Part shown: positions 9,835-19,895 of the stretch, one piece after another
Position numbering within the stretch: position 1 is the stretch's first letter
Layout of the letters: each line of letters begins with the position of its first letter
NCBI GenBank assembly: GCA_944472155.2
Contig: OX235277.1
Coordinates: 7,574,804 to 7,638,803 of the forward strand
Length of the DNA stretch: 64,000 nt
Source of the DNA: Trichobilharzia szidati
Lineage: Eukaryota > Platyhelminthes > Trematoda > Strigeidida > Schistosomatidae
Direction: 5' to 3'
Program-made: the position numbers and the translations under genes
The notes under the pieces: generated by a model
What the model saw: only the letters and a program-made list of their open reading frames with translations
Told to the model about the DNA's origin: nothing
Database searches by the model: none

Positions 9835-11027
9835 TATCACACAGTAAAACAGTATTATTTACTGGATGACGTTTCGAACAAAATTTATGACTGTTCATAA
9901 TCATATAAATTATAATCACACGACTTAGAAACTTGAGTTTTACAGTTTTCTTTGTCTTCTCCTATTTGTTGGGGTAGTAGGATTTTCCAGATGTCTGCGT
10001 GGACAGCTGTTGAATCATTCCTATTACATGTTTTTGCAGCTGATTCGATAAACAGAGCTTCTGTTATCAACCACTTCCTCCACCCTGGTGTTACATTATA
10101 TTTTAAAACTGTCATCCTATCCCATCCTATTTTATGACTGTGTGTAACTGCATGCAGTGAGTGGTATAGCTGAACTATTCTCTAGATTTCTTATCTTATT
10201 CGGGTCAACTAATCTAGATTTCGCTAGTTTTTTATGCTCGGCTAGTCTGATTGCCCTGTTCTCCTACTTTAATGTATGTATTTGACATGACAATCATTGC
10301 AGGCAGGGTATTAGATGAACTAAATTGTTTTGTTTTAAGGCTCCAATGGATTGATCCTTTTAATATATGTGTAAAACTTGGGCACTGTGGTAGTAAGTAA
10401 TTCCATATTAGTTTGTTTATTAGGTATATCACACAGTGAAACAGTATTATTTACTGGATGACGTTTCGAACAAAATTTATTGTTCATAATCATATCAATT
10501 GTGATCACACGACTTTGACACTTGAGTTTTATAGTTTCCTTTGTTCTCTCCTATTCGTCGTATGGGTCGTCGTATGGGCCCATACGACGAATAGGAGAGA
10601 ACAAAGGAAACTATAAAACTCAAGTGTCAAAGTCGTGTGATCACAATTGATATGATTATGAACAATAAATTTTGTTCGAAACGTCATCCAGTAAATAATA
10701 CTGTTTCACTGTGTGATATACCTAATAAACAAACTAATATGGGATTGATCCTTTAACTGACAAAGCTTGTTTCTAATTGAGTTTGGGGTTGGTTTGAATG
10801 CCAGCCACTTTTATTCCTGCCTGCCTTGTTAAGAATTCTCCGGTGTACGGTTTCCGAGTTTCCTTCGTTGTATGGAATTACTACTGATGATTTAGATTCT
10901 CTATTGTTGGTGTTGTTTTGCGTATATTTGACATGCATGTCGTCATTAAAATTATTATTATCACCATCCCTACTATCATTATGTATTTTATTTTTACGTT
11001 TCCTTACATATTTCCTGACTAATTTAT
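9835..11027 (-). mobile_element. Group A PLE interrupted by a palindromic insert
   Basis: The minus-strand PLE runs from the N/D-rich linker near 11027 (DKLVRKYVRKRKNKIHND, VVIPYNEGNSE) through a broken endonuclease to a terminal repeat near 9835. It is split at 10361-10741 by another PLE-derived insert, with ggattgatccttt repeated at 10348-10360 and 10742-10754. At the linker end it is joined in frame to RTE-like code (EITFFTCLVSMG) at 11028, so the 105-codon frame 11070-10753 is an accidental fusion of two elements. Confidence 0.85.
10361..10741. mobile_element. Palindromic PLE-end insertion (164-bp perfect arms)
   Basis: Left arm 10403-10566 and right arm 10579-10742 are exact reverse complements as far as I can read, 164 bp each. 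The 12-bp spacer tcgtcgtatggg itself repeats the arm tip. Each arm is the 3' end of the group A PLE. A 42-bp extension (10361-10402) lengthens one side only. Flanking 13-bp duplications show it inserted as a unit. It contains no coding domain. A perfect inverted repeat of this size suggests recent origin, gene conversion, or an assembly artefact. Confidence 0.88.
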
Positions 11028-11265
11028 CACCCATGCTTACTAGACAAGTAAAGAAAGTAATCTCTTTCAAATTTCCTCTACCGATGTAGATCTTTGCTTG
11101 TTGCTTTTATCGGTTTTTCTTATCACCTTCGACTTTTTTTATGTCAGCTTGGAGTCTAATCTGCTCTGCTTCTTTCTTTGAGGGTTAGTTTTTTCCTGTA
11201 AGTCGTCAAGTTTGTTTGATATTAGACATTAATCTTCTGCAAAGTTCGGATCTTCTGCAGCTTTC
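11028..11265 (-). mobile_element. RTE fragment fused to PLE
   Basis: The minus strand reads LISNKLDDLQEKT, KKSKVIRK and then LKEITFFTCLVSMG. These match the order of the region after the FADD motif in better RTE copies here (LISHKLEDMQ.., LKETTSFT.L.SIV). It is frameshifted and ends abruptly at the PLE. Confidence 0.65.
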
Positions 11266-11862
11266 TAATCAGCTCAGTGTGCATTACACACGCATGATTA
11301 TCTGCTTGGATGGATGACACAGATTCAAAGCGTATAGCAAGTATTCTTAGCTAGAATGAGAGAGTCAATGACGCTGACTTGTGAAAGCCTTCAGTAAACC
11401 AGTCTACCAGTGTACCTTCCTTCAATAAGTCATACAACAAGGAACTTTGACAGACAGTGAATCAAGCAGGAATTATTCGCAGAGCAAATGAGAAGAGAAA
11501 GGTAGAGATAGGTTTGAAATATGATGTAGAGACAGTGAAATGGCATCAAATGCTGAGTAGGTCATTGAGTGGAGACCATAAAGAAAACGATGAGTTGTAA
11601 GTATTTCCAAGTGTGACATACACACGAAAGAGTTAGTGAAAGATGAAAGCTTGCAGGCGATCGTGTAGCCAACTACTAAGGACTTCAGAGAACAGGGGGA
11701 AATGAAGATGGGTTGTTGAAGCTCTGAAGTTATAATATTAGATAACAATATATCACGGTTCTTTGACAGAAATAACCAAAACTCAGAGATATATGATCTG
11801 TTTATATGTGTATAACTTATTGCATTCAGTTCTGTGTTTTTTCTTTCACAATCTATCCACAG
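11266..11862. other. Unassigned interval upstream of the exon candidate
   Basis: About 600 bp without a recognised element. A stretch near 11380-11450 (cagtaaaccagtctaccagtg, then ccttcaataa) resembles 19940-20000, so it probably belongs to a dispersed repeat I cannot name. The last 40 bp is pyrimidine-rich and could be the 3' end of an intron. Confidence 0.35.
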
Positions 11863-12026
11863 ATCTTCGATATCAACACTTCAGCGCAAATGAATCAATA
11901 CAAGATGGAGTTAGTGCGTCAATACACTATTCACCGATCAGTCATCCTTTTGTACATAATATTTCTACAGCTTATGTAACAGAGAATCGTTATCCAACTT
12001 TAGCGCCAACTACAGAATCAATTTAA
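11863..12026 (+). CDS. Possible terminal exon of a host gene
   Basis: A pyrimidine tract (tgtgttttttctttcac) ends in ccacag at 11857-11862, a good splice acceptor. It opens about 54 codons: LRYQHFSANESIQDG, then HYSPISHPFVHN, and ends NRYPTLAPTTESI before TAA at 12024. The composition is Ser/Thr/Tyr/Pro-rich, like a flexible C-terminal tail, and differs from all transposon proteins in the window. An attaaa string about 80 bp downstream could serve for polyadenylation. I do not recognise the protein and no partner exon is visible. It could also be a chance frame. Confidence 0.3.
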
Positions 12027-12089
12027 ACAAAACAAGATTATTATTATTGTTATTGTTATTATTATTACTACTACTACTATGCTTAGAAT

Positions 12090-12290
12090 TATTTCCAACC
12101 TCATTAAAAATTCTCAGATTATAAATTTATCCGATTTCACAATGTTGAATAAGTAATTTTATTCCAGAAATTTGTCTTTTACGTTATTACTGATACTCGT
12201 TAACTAAGGAAGCAAATAGAAATGGGTGGTGTTGATATTGTCCAGTCGATTAAAGAAGGCCGATCCTTCAATGCCCACATTTCATCTAGC
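12090..12290 (+). repeat. Terminal-repeat-like segment of a group C PLE
   Basis: It matches 14340-14470 in order (ttattccagaaat, the ttaact stretch, then a degenerate cgattaaagaa block). It is taken as a solo PLE terminal repeat with no coding. The (TTA/TTG)n run just before it may be its edge. Confidence 0.45.
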
Positions 12291-12332
12291 TTCCCTTATT
12301 TAGTTTGTTTATTATATTATTATTATTGTTTC

Positions 12333-12740
12333 CTTTAGTTCCTAGAGGAACATAGGGCTTCAGCCACTCGTGTCCACTGCGTTCGGTTCTCTGTCAACGT
12401 TTTCACCTGGCTCTATATCTGTCTACATGCTTTTATCTCCTCTTCACATGACCTCCTCCAAGTCATTCTCGCACTGACGACCAACTTGCCACTTCCCATT
12501 CGGGTTCCACTCGAGCGATAGCCTGACATGTGATACCACTTGAAGGCTTGTTTTCTCAGAGTACGGCCAATCCACCTCCATTTCTTCCTGCTTATTTGTC
12601 GCACAATCGGTTCCTGGTTGGTTTTCTCCTAGAGATACCTGTTGCTGTCTCTTCTGGCCGGCCATCTGTTGTTGAGTTGTATTCGGCGAAGACAGATGTT
12701 GGTGAAGAGAGAAGAGAGAATTGTAGCTCAGTTGAATGAT
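12333..12740 (-). mobile_element. RTE 3' end with coding remnant
   Basis: The tail gttcctagaggaacatagg lies at the left. On the minus strand the coding remnant includes MRQISRKKWRWIGRTLRK, the C-terminal RTE motif, and the HQHLSSPNTTQQQMAGQKR region. Frameshifts separate these. It is 5' truncated near 12740. Confidence 0.8.
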
Positions 12741-12752
12741 TTCCAATTAGTA

Positions 12753-12915
12753 GTGTTCTCTGAGCTGGTTGGTTTAGCTGCGGAGACGCACTTCTATCAC
12801 TCTTGGAAAATTTAAATCAGTTCACTTTATGCTGAAAATTGCGCTGAAGATGTTGCCCAGAAGGATTATCAAAGCTTCGCAACTAAACCAGCTAGCTCAG
12901 AGAATACTACTTATT
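12753..12915. repeat. Short foldback of group E PLE ends
   Basis: tctctgagctggttggttta at 12756-12775 is reversed at about 12890-12912 (taaaccagct, tcagagaa). The inner part (gcgctgaagatgt, then aaagcttcgcaa) matches the PLE ends at 55725 and 56740. It is a miniature version of the foldback at 55681-56801. Confidence 0.5.
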
Positions 12916-13339
12916 GCAGAAGGTCTGTAATTTATTCGAAGTGCCCTTCATGACGTGGCGCCTAATCCCTGATTCATAAAGTAGCACTGATTTCACATTG
13001 GAGATGAAAATCCGGATCTTATTTTTCCTGCTGATTGCTATTGACCTCCACACACAGTTTGTTTAAATCTACTAAAATATGAACTCTAGTAGTGTTGTTT
13101 ACTATGGCGAATATTTAAAACATTTACAACCCAATGAATCAGAAGTTTCTACTAATCATGTGTAAAAAGCACTATCCTCGATGGCAGCGCTTATCCCAAA
13201 ACATGAGATGACTATTGCTGATTGAAGCCTTTCGTTTGCAAAATGTACTGCTGGACGTTTTACAGCTGACATTCAACAAAATGTCATATATTCCTCGGTG
13301 AAGAACAGATAAAAGGTATCAAAAAGGGGATTGGTTTGC
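12916..13339. other. No recognisable gene
   Basis: AT-rich interval. The first 120 bp resembles RTE C-terminal sequence in reverse (attcgaagtgcccttcatgacg, also seen near 35310), so an old RTE scrap is likely there. Nothing else is recognised. Confidence 0.4.
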
Positions 13340-13496
13340 ACTTCAGGTCAAATAAAACTGTGTCACACGATTGATCTTGTATTTGAAGATCCTCGACGAA
13401 GAGAATAAATATGATGCAATAAACCACTTAAAATTCTGTACATTATGTAAATTTTGATGTAAAGTGCCCATCAGAAATTTCGGAACACTGATGACT

Positions 13497-13540
13497 GAAC
13501 AAAGAATACTCTTTTCGATAACCTGCTGTTCATCAGGTTC
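13497..13540 (-). ncRNA. Hammerhead ribozyme-like motif (group C PLE)
   Basis: Minus strand. GAAC (stem I) is followed directly by an intact CTGATGA core, a stem II region ending TTATC, GAAA, a stem III of four pairs around GTAT, and then T and GTTC, which closes stem I. Every conserved core position of the hammerhead is present. Stem II is weakened by changes: the sister copy at 26732 keeps ATAA/TTAT there. Cleavage would follow the T before GTTC (UUU site, weaker than GUC). Confidence 0.65.
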
Positions 13541-14257
13541 CATAATAATGAAATAATTAAGGTTATTACCAACATGAATGTTGTTTAAATAATACCGAAT
13601 CAATAATATCAATAGAGTATGGTTCAGCAGCATCCGTAAGATTCATAATATCCATCAACGTAACATTACACAGTGAATATCAGACAAATTAGGGAAAATA
13701 AATACTACAAATTCATGAATTTACAGTCTCCACTGAAGGCCAGGGCAGTTGAAGTGGTTGAACTTGCCTCTTCTGCACACACACACAGAACCCATTGTTT
13801 AGGACGAATCGCAATAGTTTCTGCTGTTTGGAGCATGCGACAACTGGATGTTTTTGCCAATTTATTTGTTAGTCGGTAGATGACAGAGAAGGATTCCTCA
13901 ATGCCGGCTGGCTTTGTGGCCAGTTTGAACCAGGTGATCCAATATTGAACTGTTGATGATAGTTTTCACTACACCTTTATTTAGCCACACCACGCTAGTA
14001 GTTTTTTCCGAGCGAGCATGAAAAATCAAGTTCCTAGAGCATCCGCCAATACAAATCTCTCCAGCAGTGCAGTGGAATTGGCAGATATAATCAGAGGTGG
14101 CTAGTTTGTCTGGATACTTCATCTTTCAATCGAGGAATCACAATCGTTCTTGTGGAAAATATGCCTTTTAGTTTATCAGCATTAAAAATTATTTGAATGG
14201 ATTTTCTTAACCCAGTACCAATCCTAATACTTTTATTACTATGGATATATAAGTGCA

Positions 14258-14298
14258 GAATCTGATGTAGAAGTTATCGAAGTGAATATTCTTTGTTC
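14258..14298 (+). ncRNA. Hammerhead-like motif, plus-strand copy
   Basis: GAAT, CTGATGT, GTTATC, GAAG and a final GTTC occur in the order of the motif at 13497-13540. Two core changes (last A of CTGATGA, third A of GAAA) should abolish activity. It lies on the opposite strand because it is the other arm of the foldback. Confidence 0.45.
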
Positions 14299-14499
14299 GA
14301 TAAGCAGTCTTTTGATAAAGATATTGTTCAGAATAAAGCTTATATTATCTTATTTCAGAAATCTATCTTTCATCTATCTACCGGTGCTTGTTAACTCACA
14401 AGCTAAACGGAAATGAACGGTGATGATACCGTTCAGCCGATGAAAGAAAGTGGAGTCTCTGGTGTTCACCAAGTGTGAGTGAATAGAAAAATTCAGAAT

Positions 14500-15700
14500 C
14501 TTATAATTGATTAAAAATGACCATTAAAATTTTCAAAAGAATGGATACTGAGCAAAGAGTATTCTTTTCGAAAACTTCATCATCAGGCTCTACAGTTATA
14601 TATGGACTATAGTGATTAAATGAATTAGTGTCATGAACAACATTAATGTTTATATAACATTGAATCAATAATATCAATAGATTACAGCTCAGTAGCATCA
14701 ACATAACAATAAGCTGAATGTCAGAAAAATTAGGAAAGATAATATTACAAATTCATGAGTTTATAGTCTTTACTGAAGACCGGCCAGGGCAGTAGTAGTG
14801 GCTGAACTTGCTTCATTTGAACACAGAGCTCTGGTTGTGTTGAGGCGAATTGCGGTAGCCTCTGCTGTTTGGAGCATGCGGCGCTTCGATGATTTTGACA
14901 ATTTATTAGGCACCCGGCAGATGATAGAGAAGGATTCTTCAATGCTGGCTGGCCTTGTGGCCGGTTTGAACCAGATGGTCTGATATCGAACTGTTGATGG
15001 TTTTTACTACGCCCTTACTTAGCCATACTGGAAGATGTTCTCGAGCGCGAAAAATCAAGTTCCTAGAGCAACGCCCGATATAACTCGCTCCACAAGCGCA
15101 GTGGAATTGGTAGATACCATTGGAAGTGGCCAGCTAGTCTAGGTACTTCATCATTCAATCAAGGAATCACCGTCGGTCGTGTAGAGAATAAGATTCTTTC
15201 AACTGCCCTTGAATGGCAGTCGTATATAAAGTGGCTTCTTCATTACGGATAGTGAGTACTCCTTTTCCGCTTTCGTGTCATGTGTTTCTTGATAAATTTG
15301 TCAGGATAACCATTTTCGATCAAAGTATCATATACAATGCTTAATTCATCTTCAATTACTTCTTCTTAGAATATAGCTTTAACTCTGTGACTGAGGGTCC
15401 TCACTAAATTTCTTTTATACTTGATAGGAACGAAACTGTGAAAATGTGTATATTGTCCTGTCCAAGTACTTTTTCTATGCAAATTTCTTTTTATGCTACC
15501 ATATGATTTTCTTGTGAGTAGGACATCCAATAAGGAAATTCTGTCCTGGCATTCCTCTTCGTATGTGAATTTCACAGCCGAATGTACTTCATTGAATTCA
15601 GTAATTATTGTACTCCTATCCGAACCATTATCACAAACAAATGAAGGTATCATCCATATATTGGCAATAAAATGAGAGCTTACTGATAAGGTAGTTGTTC
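14500..15700 (-). mobile_element. Group C PLE, RT thumb to terminal repeat
   Basis: On the minus strand: KFTYEEECQDRISLLDVLLTRK and NLHRKSTWTGQYTHFHSF (RT end), ENGYPDKFIKKHM, then GIYQFHCACGASYIGRCSR (endonuclease), SFSIICRVPNKLSK and LQTAEATAIRL. The terminal repeat at the left holds a hammerhead-like motif. The SYIGRCSR block keeps the YIG signature, but stops and shifts divide the reading. It is a close relative of the neighbouring copy at 13340-14480. Confidence 0.82.
14550..14590 (-). ncRNA. Hammerhead ribozyme-like motif (group C PLE)
   Basis: Minus strand. GAGC stem I, intact CTGATGA, stem II GAA/TTC around GTT, intact GAAA, stem III AAGA/TCTT around ATAC, then T and GCTC closing stem I. 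Compared with 13497-13540, stem I changed from GAAC/GTTC to GAGC/GCTC, a compensated pair that supports a conserved RNA fold. Confidence 0.68.
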
Positions 15701-15774
15701 AAAGGTCCATTTTATAATTGAAAAATCAAAACATTTAGCTTATCTCGTATTCCTCTGGTTGGGCTTCATGTCTC

Positions 15775-15935
15775 ATTCATTCCTTTGCCTTCTGATTGGA
15801 ACACAGGGCTTCCAGCTTGATCTCTGAAGTTTCAGTAGGAGTGGTGTTTCTATCAGGGTGAAGTTGCTGTCCTCGAACACAACCTTTCCACTATATCGAT
15901 GACCTGAGTGATTGGTGAATGTAGTAACTCTAAAC
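15775..15935 (-). mobile_element. SINE-B fragment
   Basis: It shares with the SINEs at 30016 and 41215 the order tail (ttctgattggaacacagggctt), cttgatctctgaagtttc, and tatcagggtgaagttgctg. The tRNA-like head is missing, so this is the 3' part only. Confidence 0.6.
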
Positions 15936-16062
15936 TACTAACGTATATTTGCTAGATGCCATCATCAGAACGCAAACAGGATAATGCCAGTAGGAATAAA
16001 GAAGTGTAGAAATTGTATGATTCTTTTACACACACAATAAGAAGGAAATATTTTTTTTATCT

Positions 16063-16227
16063 TTGATTATATGTTGATTCCACACCTTATTTTCGATAAA
16101 AGTATGTTTCCGGTAGCCTAAATTTTGCAGGCTGAACATTGATATCACGTGTGCTTTGGCATGGTATCGGACCCCAAACTATGTACATGGTCAACGAGAG
16201 TCCTAACCGCTATGCCACCGATGCATC
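16063..16227 (-). mobile_element. SINE-A (tRNA-headed), diverged copy
   Basis: In reverse orientation the head reads ccgatgcat, then the A-box-like region (ggtggcatagcggttaggac on the minus strand) and a B-box-like string (ggtccgatacc). The body carries the ggctaccgga and tgtggaatcaacatata strings. Matching copies lie at 41955, 49316 and 54310. It is more diverged than those. Confidence 0.7.
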
Positions 16228-17039
16228 CTTTGAAAGTTCCGAAGAAACCTATCAGACCTGATCACTTGCCAGTTAGATGTATTTCGAAGTCTGTGAAATA
16301 TATATCTATATAGGAAGACACATCTTGTGTTTAAAAAACCTTGTCTAATCATATTCCTGTATATATTTTTCATATTCAGTTATTCATGATCATGAACTGT
16401 AGTTGAAAGTAACCACTAGAAATCTGGTGCAAAAGCACACACTTTACAATAAAATAGTTTAATAATTATAAGTCCCTATTCAAATTTTGATCACTGTTCG
16501 TGAAGTTTTGTTTATTTTCTTGTTTTCGTGTCTGCTCATGTCTCACATTGTTGGACAAGATTTATAACGACAAGATGTGTCCTCTAACAGAAGTGGCATT
16601 GTTATTTTAACTTTTGATCGAATTCCTTGAAGAGGTTCAAACCAGTTTGCCTCTACGAAACGTTGGAATTACTTACTTTTTCTCAATTTCTCTGAGATAT
16701 GAAAAATGGGATTGGTTTACATATATATATATATATATATTCACTTCTCACTCGGCACCCAATTATTGATCACAATTCATACGAAATCGCCTCAATCGTT
16801 CCATGATAAATATCAGATAACCAGAGTGGATAAATAGCAAGAAACTATGACAACGAATCGATAAATGAATATAGCAACGGAAACAGGAACAGACTAGACG
16901 CACACTGAGGAAACTGTTCAGTGACATTACGCATCAGGCAGATAATCAGATGGAACCCTATTCGGTCGGTCGGTCAGTTTCCGACATAGAACTTTGCACA
17001 TATATGCGGCAGTTCAAGTCGCCACACTCCATGTATCAC
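16228..17039. other. Mostly unassigned interval
   Basis: No coding sequence recognised. It contains an (AT)10 run at 16721-16740 and a hammerhead-like motif at 16621-16670, which suggests an unrecognised retroelement terminal repeat around 16400-16720. Confidence 0.4.
16621..16670 (+). ncRNA. Hammerhead-like motif with six-pair stem I
   Basis: AATTCC at 16621-16626 pairs perfectly with GGAATT at 16665-16670. Between them are TTGAAGA (hammerhead core CUGANGA with one change, C to T), an irregular stem II containing CAAAC/GTTTG, and intact CGAAAC. Stem III is only AC/GT without a loop, like the minimal stem III hammerheads that act as dimers. No host element was identified. Confidence 0.5.
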
Positions 17040-18215
17040 ACAAAGCAAGAGAAAAAAGTAGAAGAAATGCATAATATAGTCAGTGAACAGAGGTGTGAGA
17101 CAAAGGAATAGTAATAAAGAAGAACAATATAGTTTCATTGGAAATCATGAGTCACAAGAAGTGGATGCATCTGCGCCACTGAGAACAATTTTGAGCCATG
17201 TCACCAATTGTTTCCAACCATTGGTTTTTACTGTCCAAGGACACCAACCAGGAAGTCTACACCTTCCTACGTGGCTTAGACTAACTGTTGTGGATTTCAT
17301 TGACCGCCGCTAGCTCTTTTCCAGCCTGACCCTATATCAGCTAACATTTCCCGTCGAGGAAGGCGATGACTCGGTATACGTAGCACACATCCTAACCATC
17401 TCAGTCGATGTAATTTCACAGTCTCGTCGACTGATTTCCCCTCCTTACCTAGCACTCGACCGATGCCTGACCTCAATATTGCTCACCTTATTATACCACT
17501 TCACGCGGGAGATAGAACGCAGACACCTATGATCGAACACAGCTAATCTTTTCATGTCTTCTGCTCTCAATGGCCAGGTCTCACAGCCATAAAGGAGAAC
17601 GGAGCGGACTGATGAGCAGTACACACGCCCTTTGGTCGATAGCCAGCCGGATATTACATCTACGCCAGAGACGACGTAAACTGGCGTATGCGAACCTAGC
17701 CCTCTGTATTCGTGCTGAGATTTCGTCTGAGGCTGATGGTACTTCCCAAGTAAGTGAAGTGGTCAACGTTCTCTAGCACTTCGCTTCCTATTTCTAATCT
17801 AGAGGTCGGTGTAGTCCAATCCTGCAGCATCATCTTACATTTTACAGGGGCGAATCGCATGCCAAACATACGAAGATTGTTGCTCAAGGTGTTCAGTAGA
17901 CTCTTCATCTTGTCAGCGTCCTCGTCTAGAAGGACTATATCGTCTGCATATTCTAAGTCAACGAGATTATTCCCTGGTAGCAAGTCAATCCCTGAGTCGC
18001 TGAAGTGTGTTAGGGTTAAGTCCAATTATACGTCTATGATGAAGTTGAATAGAAATGGGGATAATGGGCATCCTTGACGGACGCCACTAGTCGTCACCAC
18101 TTCAGATGACAACTCGCCATAAGCCCTCACCTGGCTGCATGAGTACGAGTAGAGTGCCTTAATCAGTGCAATGTATTTTGTCGGCATTCCCTTTAGAGCA
18201 TAGCATCGCCTTCCT
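17040..18215 (-). mobile_element. RTE-2 LINE, RT C-terminal half and tail
   Basis: A second RTE-like family. The minus strand reads PTKYIALIKALY, RAYGELSSEVVTTSGVRQGCPLSPFLF, LVDLEYADDIVLLDEDADKM, FGMRFAPVKCKMMLQD and FTYLGSTIS. Past a broken section come LRWLGCVLRIPSHRLPRREML and GSGWKRASGGQ. The active-site YADD is intact. The frame is open over 18025-17696 (109 codons) and broken elsewhere. It is 5' truncated near 18215. The copy at 44546 covers the part just upstream. Confidence 0.85.
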
Positions 18216-18269
18216 CATGGGACCCTATTGATAAACGAAGAGTTCGGCACATGTCCGAAAGTGACATCT

Positions 18270-18410
18270 TAGGAATAGTATGGATAGGAAATGAGAGCTT
18301 GTGGGCCACCTTTGAGCCTGATTAAGAAGATTGCAGAGAACTGAGTTAAACGGAGGCGTTCTTTTGAGGCCTTAAGTTCCACTCAGAACCCGACGTAATA
18401 ACACCGATAA
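18270..18410 (+). mobile_element. RTE 3' end, old plus-strand copy
   Basis: gcttgtgggccacctttgag, aagattgcagagaactgag and aagttccactcagaaccc follow the order of the RTE 3' end (compare 38100-38225). It is non-coding and ends near the ataacaccgataatg tail. Confidence 0.6.
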
Positions 18411-19069
18411 TGATGATTATGACATTAATAGCAATAAATGACGATTTCTAGTTCCTAAATTGAAACAATCAATTAACTTTTCAGGAACACTTAGTGTTTT
18501 CTTCCCTCGGTATCTACTAACAGTAATAGTAAATTAAAAGGCCTGAATATTGAAGTTTTTAGTGGAAAATACGGGGGAATTTCCATATTTAACTGAATAG
18601 GACAGTGAATAACAAAAAAATTCTGCGGATAATTAATTCTTATTCAAAAACCCACAAAACTTTATTCATTCCAATGTATACCAGAATCTTTGTGAGTGAA
18701 AATTATCAGATTGGATGACGCCCTTACTGACAATTAATTTAACTTCTAAGCCTATTAAACTTTCGTCAGATATAGTAGCATAATGATTTGAAGAAAAAAA
18801 TGAGGAGAGGTGAATAGTTGTCCCGCCCTATTTTCCTAATCTCACCGGTGATTCCAGCCTATTATGCTAGGTGAAAAAGGATTGAGAAACCATCAGCTTT
18901 TATCTATTCACCAGTAATATATGACCATCATCTAGTGCAACACACATGCAGAACTCTTCTCACACCATCTATACAAGTCACATTCATGAGAAGAAAGGAT
19001 AAAACAAACCATATTTCTCTCTTCTCTCAGAGTGGTCAGTTGAAATACTAGAACCTGTTAGAAGAAGTT
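18411..19069. other. No recognisable gene
   Basis: About 650 bp of AT-rich sequence. No protein motif and no repeat terminus is recognised on either strand. Confidence 0.45.
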
Positions 19070-19290
19070 ACTGTGCTCCCACAGCTCAGTGCTTAGGCAC
19101 TGGTTTGGTTAACCAAGGGTCAAGAAGGTACTTCACCTCTGTAGGCAGGTAGTAGGGCCGATAAAGAGGGAAGGTTGGGCGTGAGGTAAGCTACCACACA
19201 CAGTAAAATGAAAGCACTACTACCGAAACTCCAAAGCTCTATCCTGAAGTCCTACGTGCAGCTCAGAGTGTAAAGGAATAAAAAAACTTT
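19070..19290 (+). mobile_element. SINE-B-like element, plus strand
   Basis: A tRNA-like head (gctcagtgcttaggc, then aaccaagggtcaagaag) leads into the SINE-B body (tggttt..taccaaactccaaagctc in diverged form) and the tail (ctgaagtcctacgtgcag, then gtaaaggaataaaaaaa). The tail again resembles the RTE 3' end. Confidence 0.55.
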
Positions 19291-19339
19291 AAGTTTGTTT
19301 TCAAAGACACCTTTGATTTAATAGAGTGTATCCATATCA

Positions 19340-19895
19340 ATAAATGTGTAAAACTTGGGCGCTGTGATAATAAGTAATTGTATATTAGTTTGTTTATTAG
19401 TTGTATCACACAGTGAAACAGTATTATTTACTGGATGACGACGCCTTTCGAACACAATGTATTATTCATAATCACATCAATTATAATTACATCACTTCGA
19501 AACTTGAGTTTTATAGTTTTCTCTGTTCTCTTTGTCGTCAAAGAGGTAGTAGAATTTTCCAGATGTTCCGATGGACAGGTGTTAAATCATTCCTATTACA
19601 CGTATTTGCAGTTGATTCGATAAACAAAGCTTTTGTTATCAATCTCTCCATCCACTCTCTGTCATTAGATTTTAAAACTATCACCCTATCCTATCCTATA
19701 GTATGATTGTGTGTAACTGCATGTAGTGAGTGCTACAGCTGAACCATTCTCTAGATTTCTTATCTTATTCGGGTGAACCAATCTAGATTTTGCTAAGTTT
19801 TTATGTTCAGCTAGTCTGACTGCCCCTGTTCTACTAGTTTGACCTATGTATTTGACCTGACAATCATTGCAGGCAAGGTATTAGATAAACTGCTT
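19340..19895 (-). mobile_element. Group A PLE, endonuclease and 3' end
   Basis: The terminal region (tgtaaaacttgggcgctgtg, then the tatcacacagtgaaacag stretch) is at the left. Endonuclease remnants read leftward from 19895: CNDCQVKYIGQTSR, AVRLAEHKNLAKSRL and HDSTIG-like pieces in shifted frames. A duplication-like gacgacgcc interrupts the terminal repeat at 19438. Confidence 0.82.

Larger units (their letters stand above)
13340..14480 (-). mobile_element. Group C PLE foldback
   Basis: The minus-strand endonuclease is read from 14122 (KYPDKLATSDYICQFHC, EICIGGCSRN, SSILDHLVQTGHK) to 13680 (CRMLQTAETIAIRPKQ). It is flanked by a minus-strand terminal repeat at 13340-13640 and a plus-strand one at 14200-14480. 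Each terminal repeat carries a hammerhead-like fold in its own orientation. The YIG position reads CIGGCSR, and the frame is broken at 13898. Confidence 0.75.

Noticed and set aside
10403..10742. CRISPR-like or attachment-site reading of the palindrome
   Set aside because: There is one inverted pair, no spacer array, and the arms are PLE terminal sequence in a eukaryotic context.
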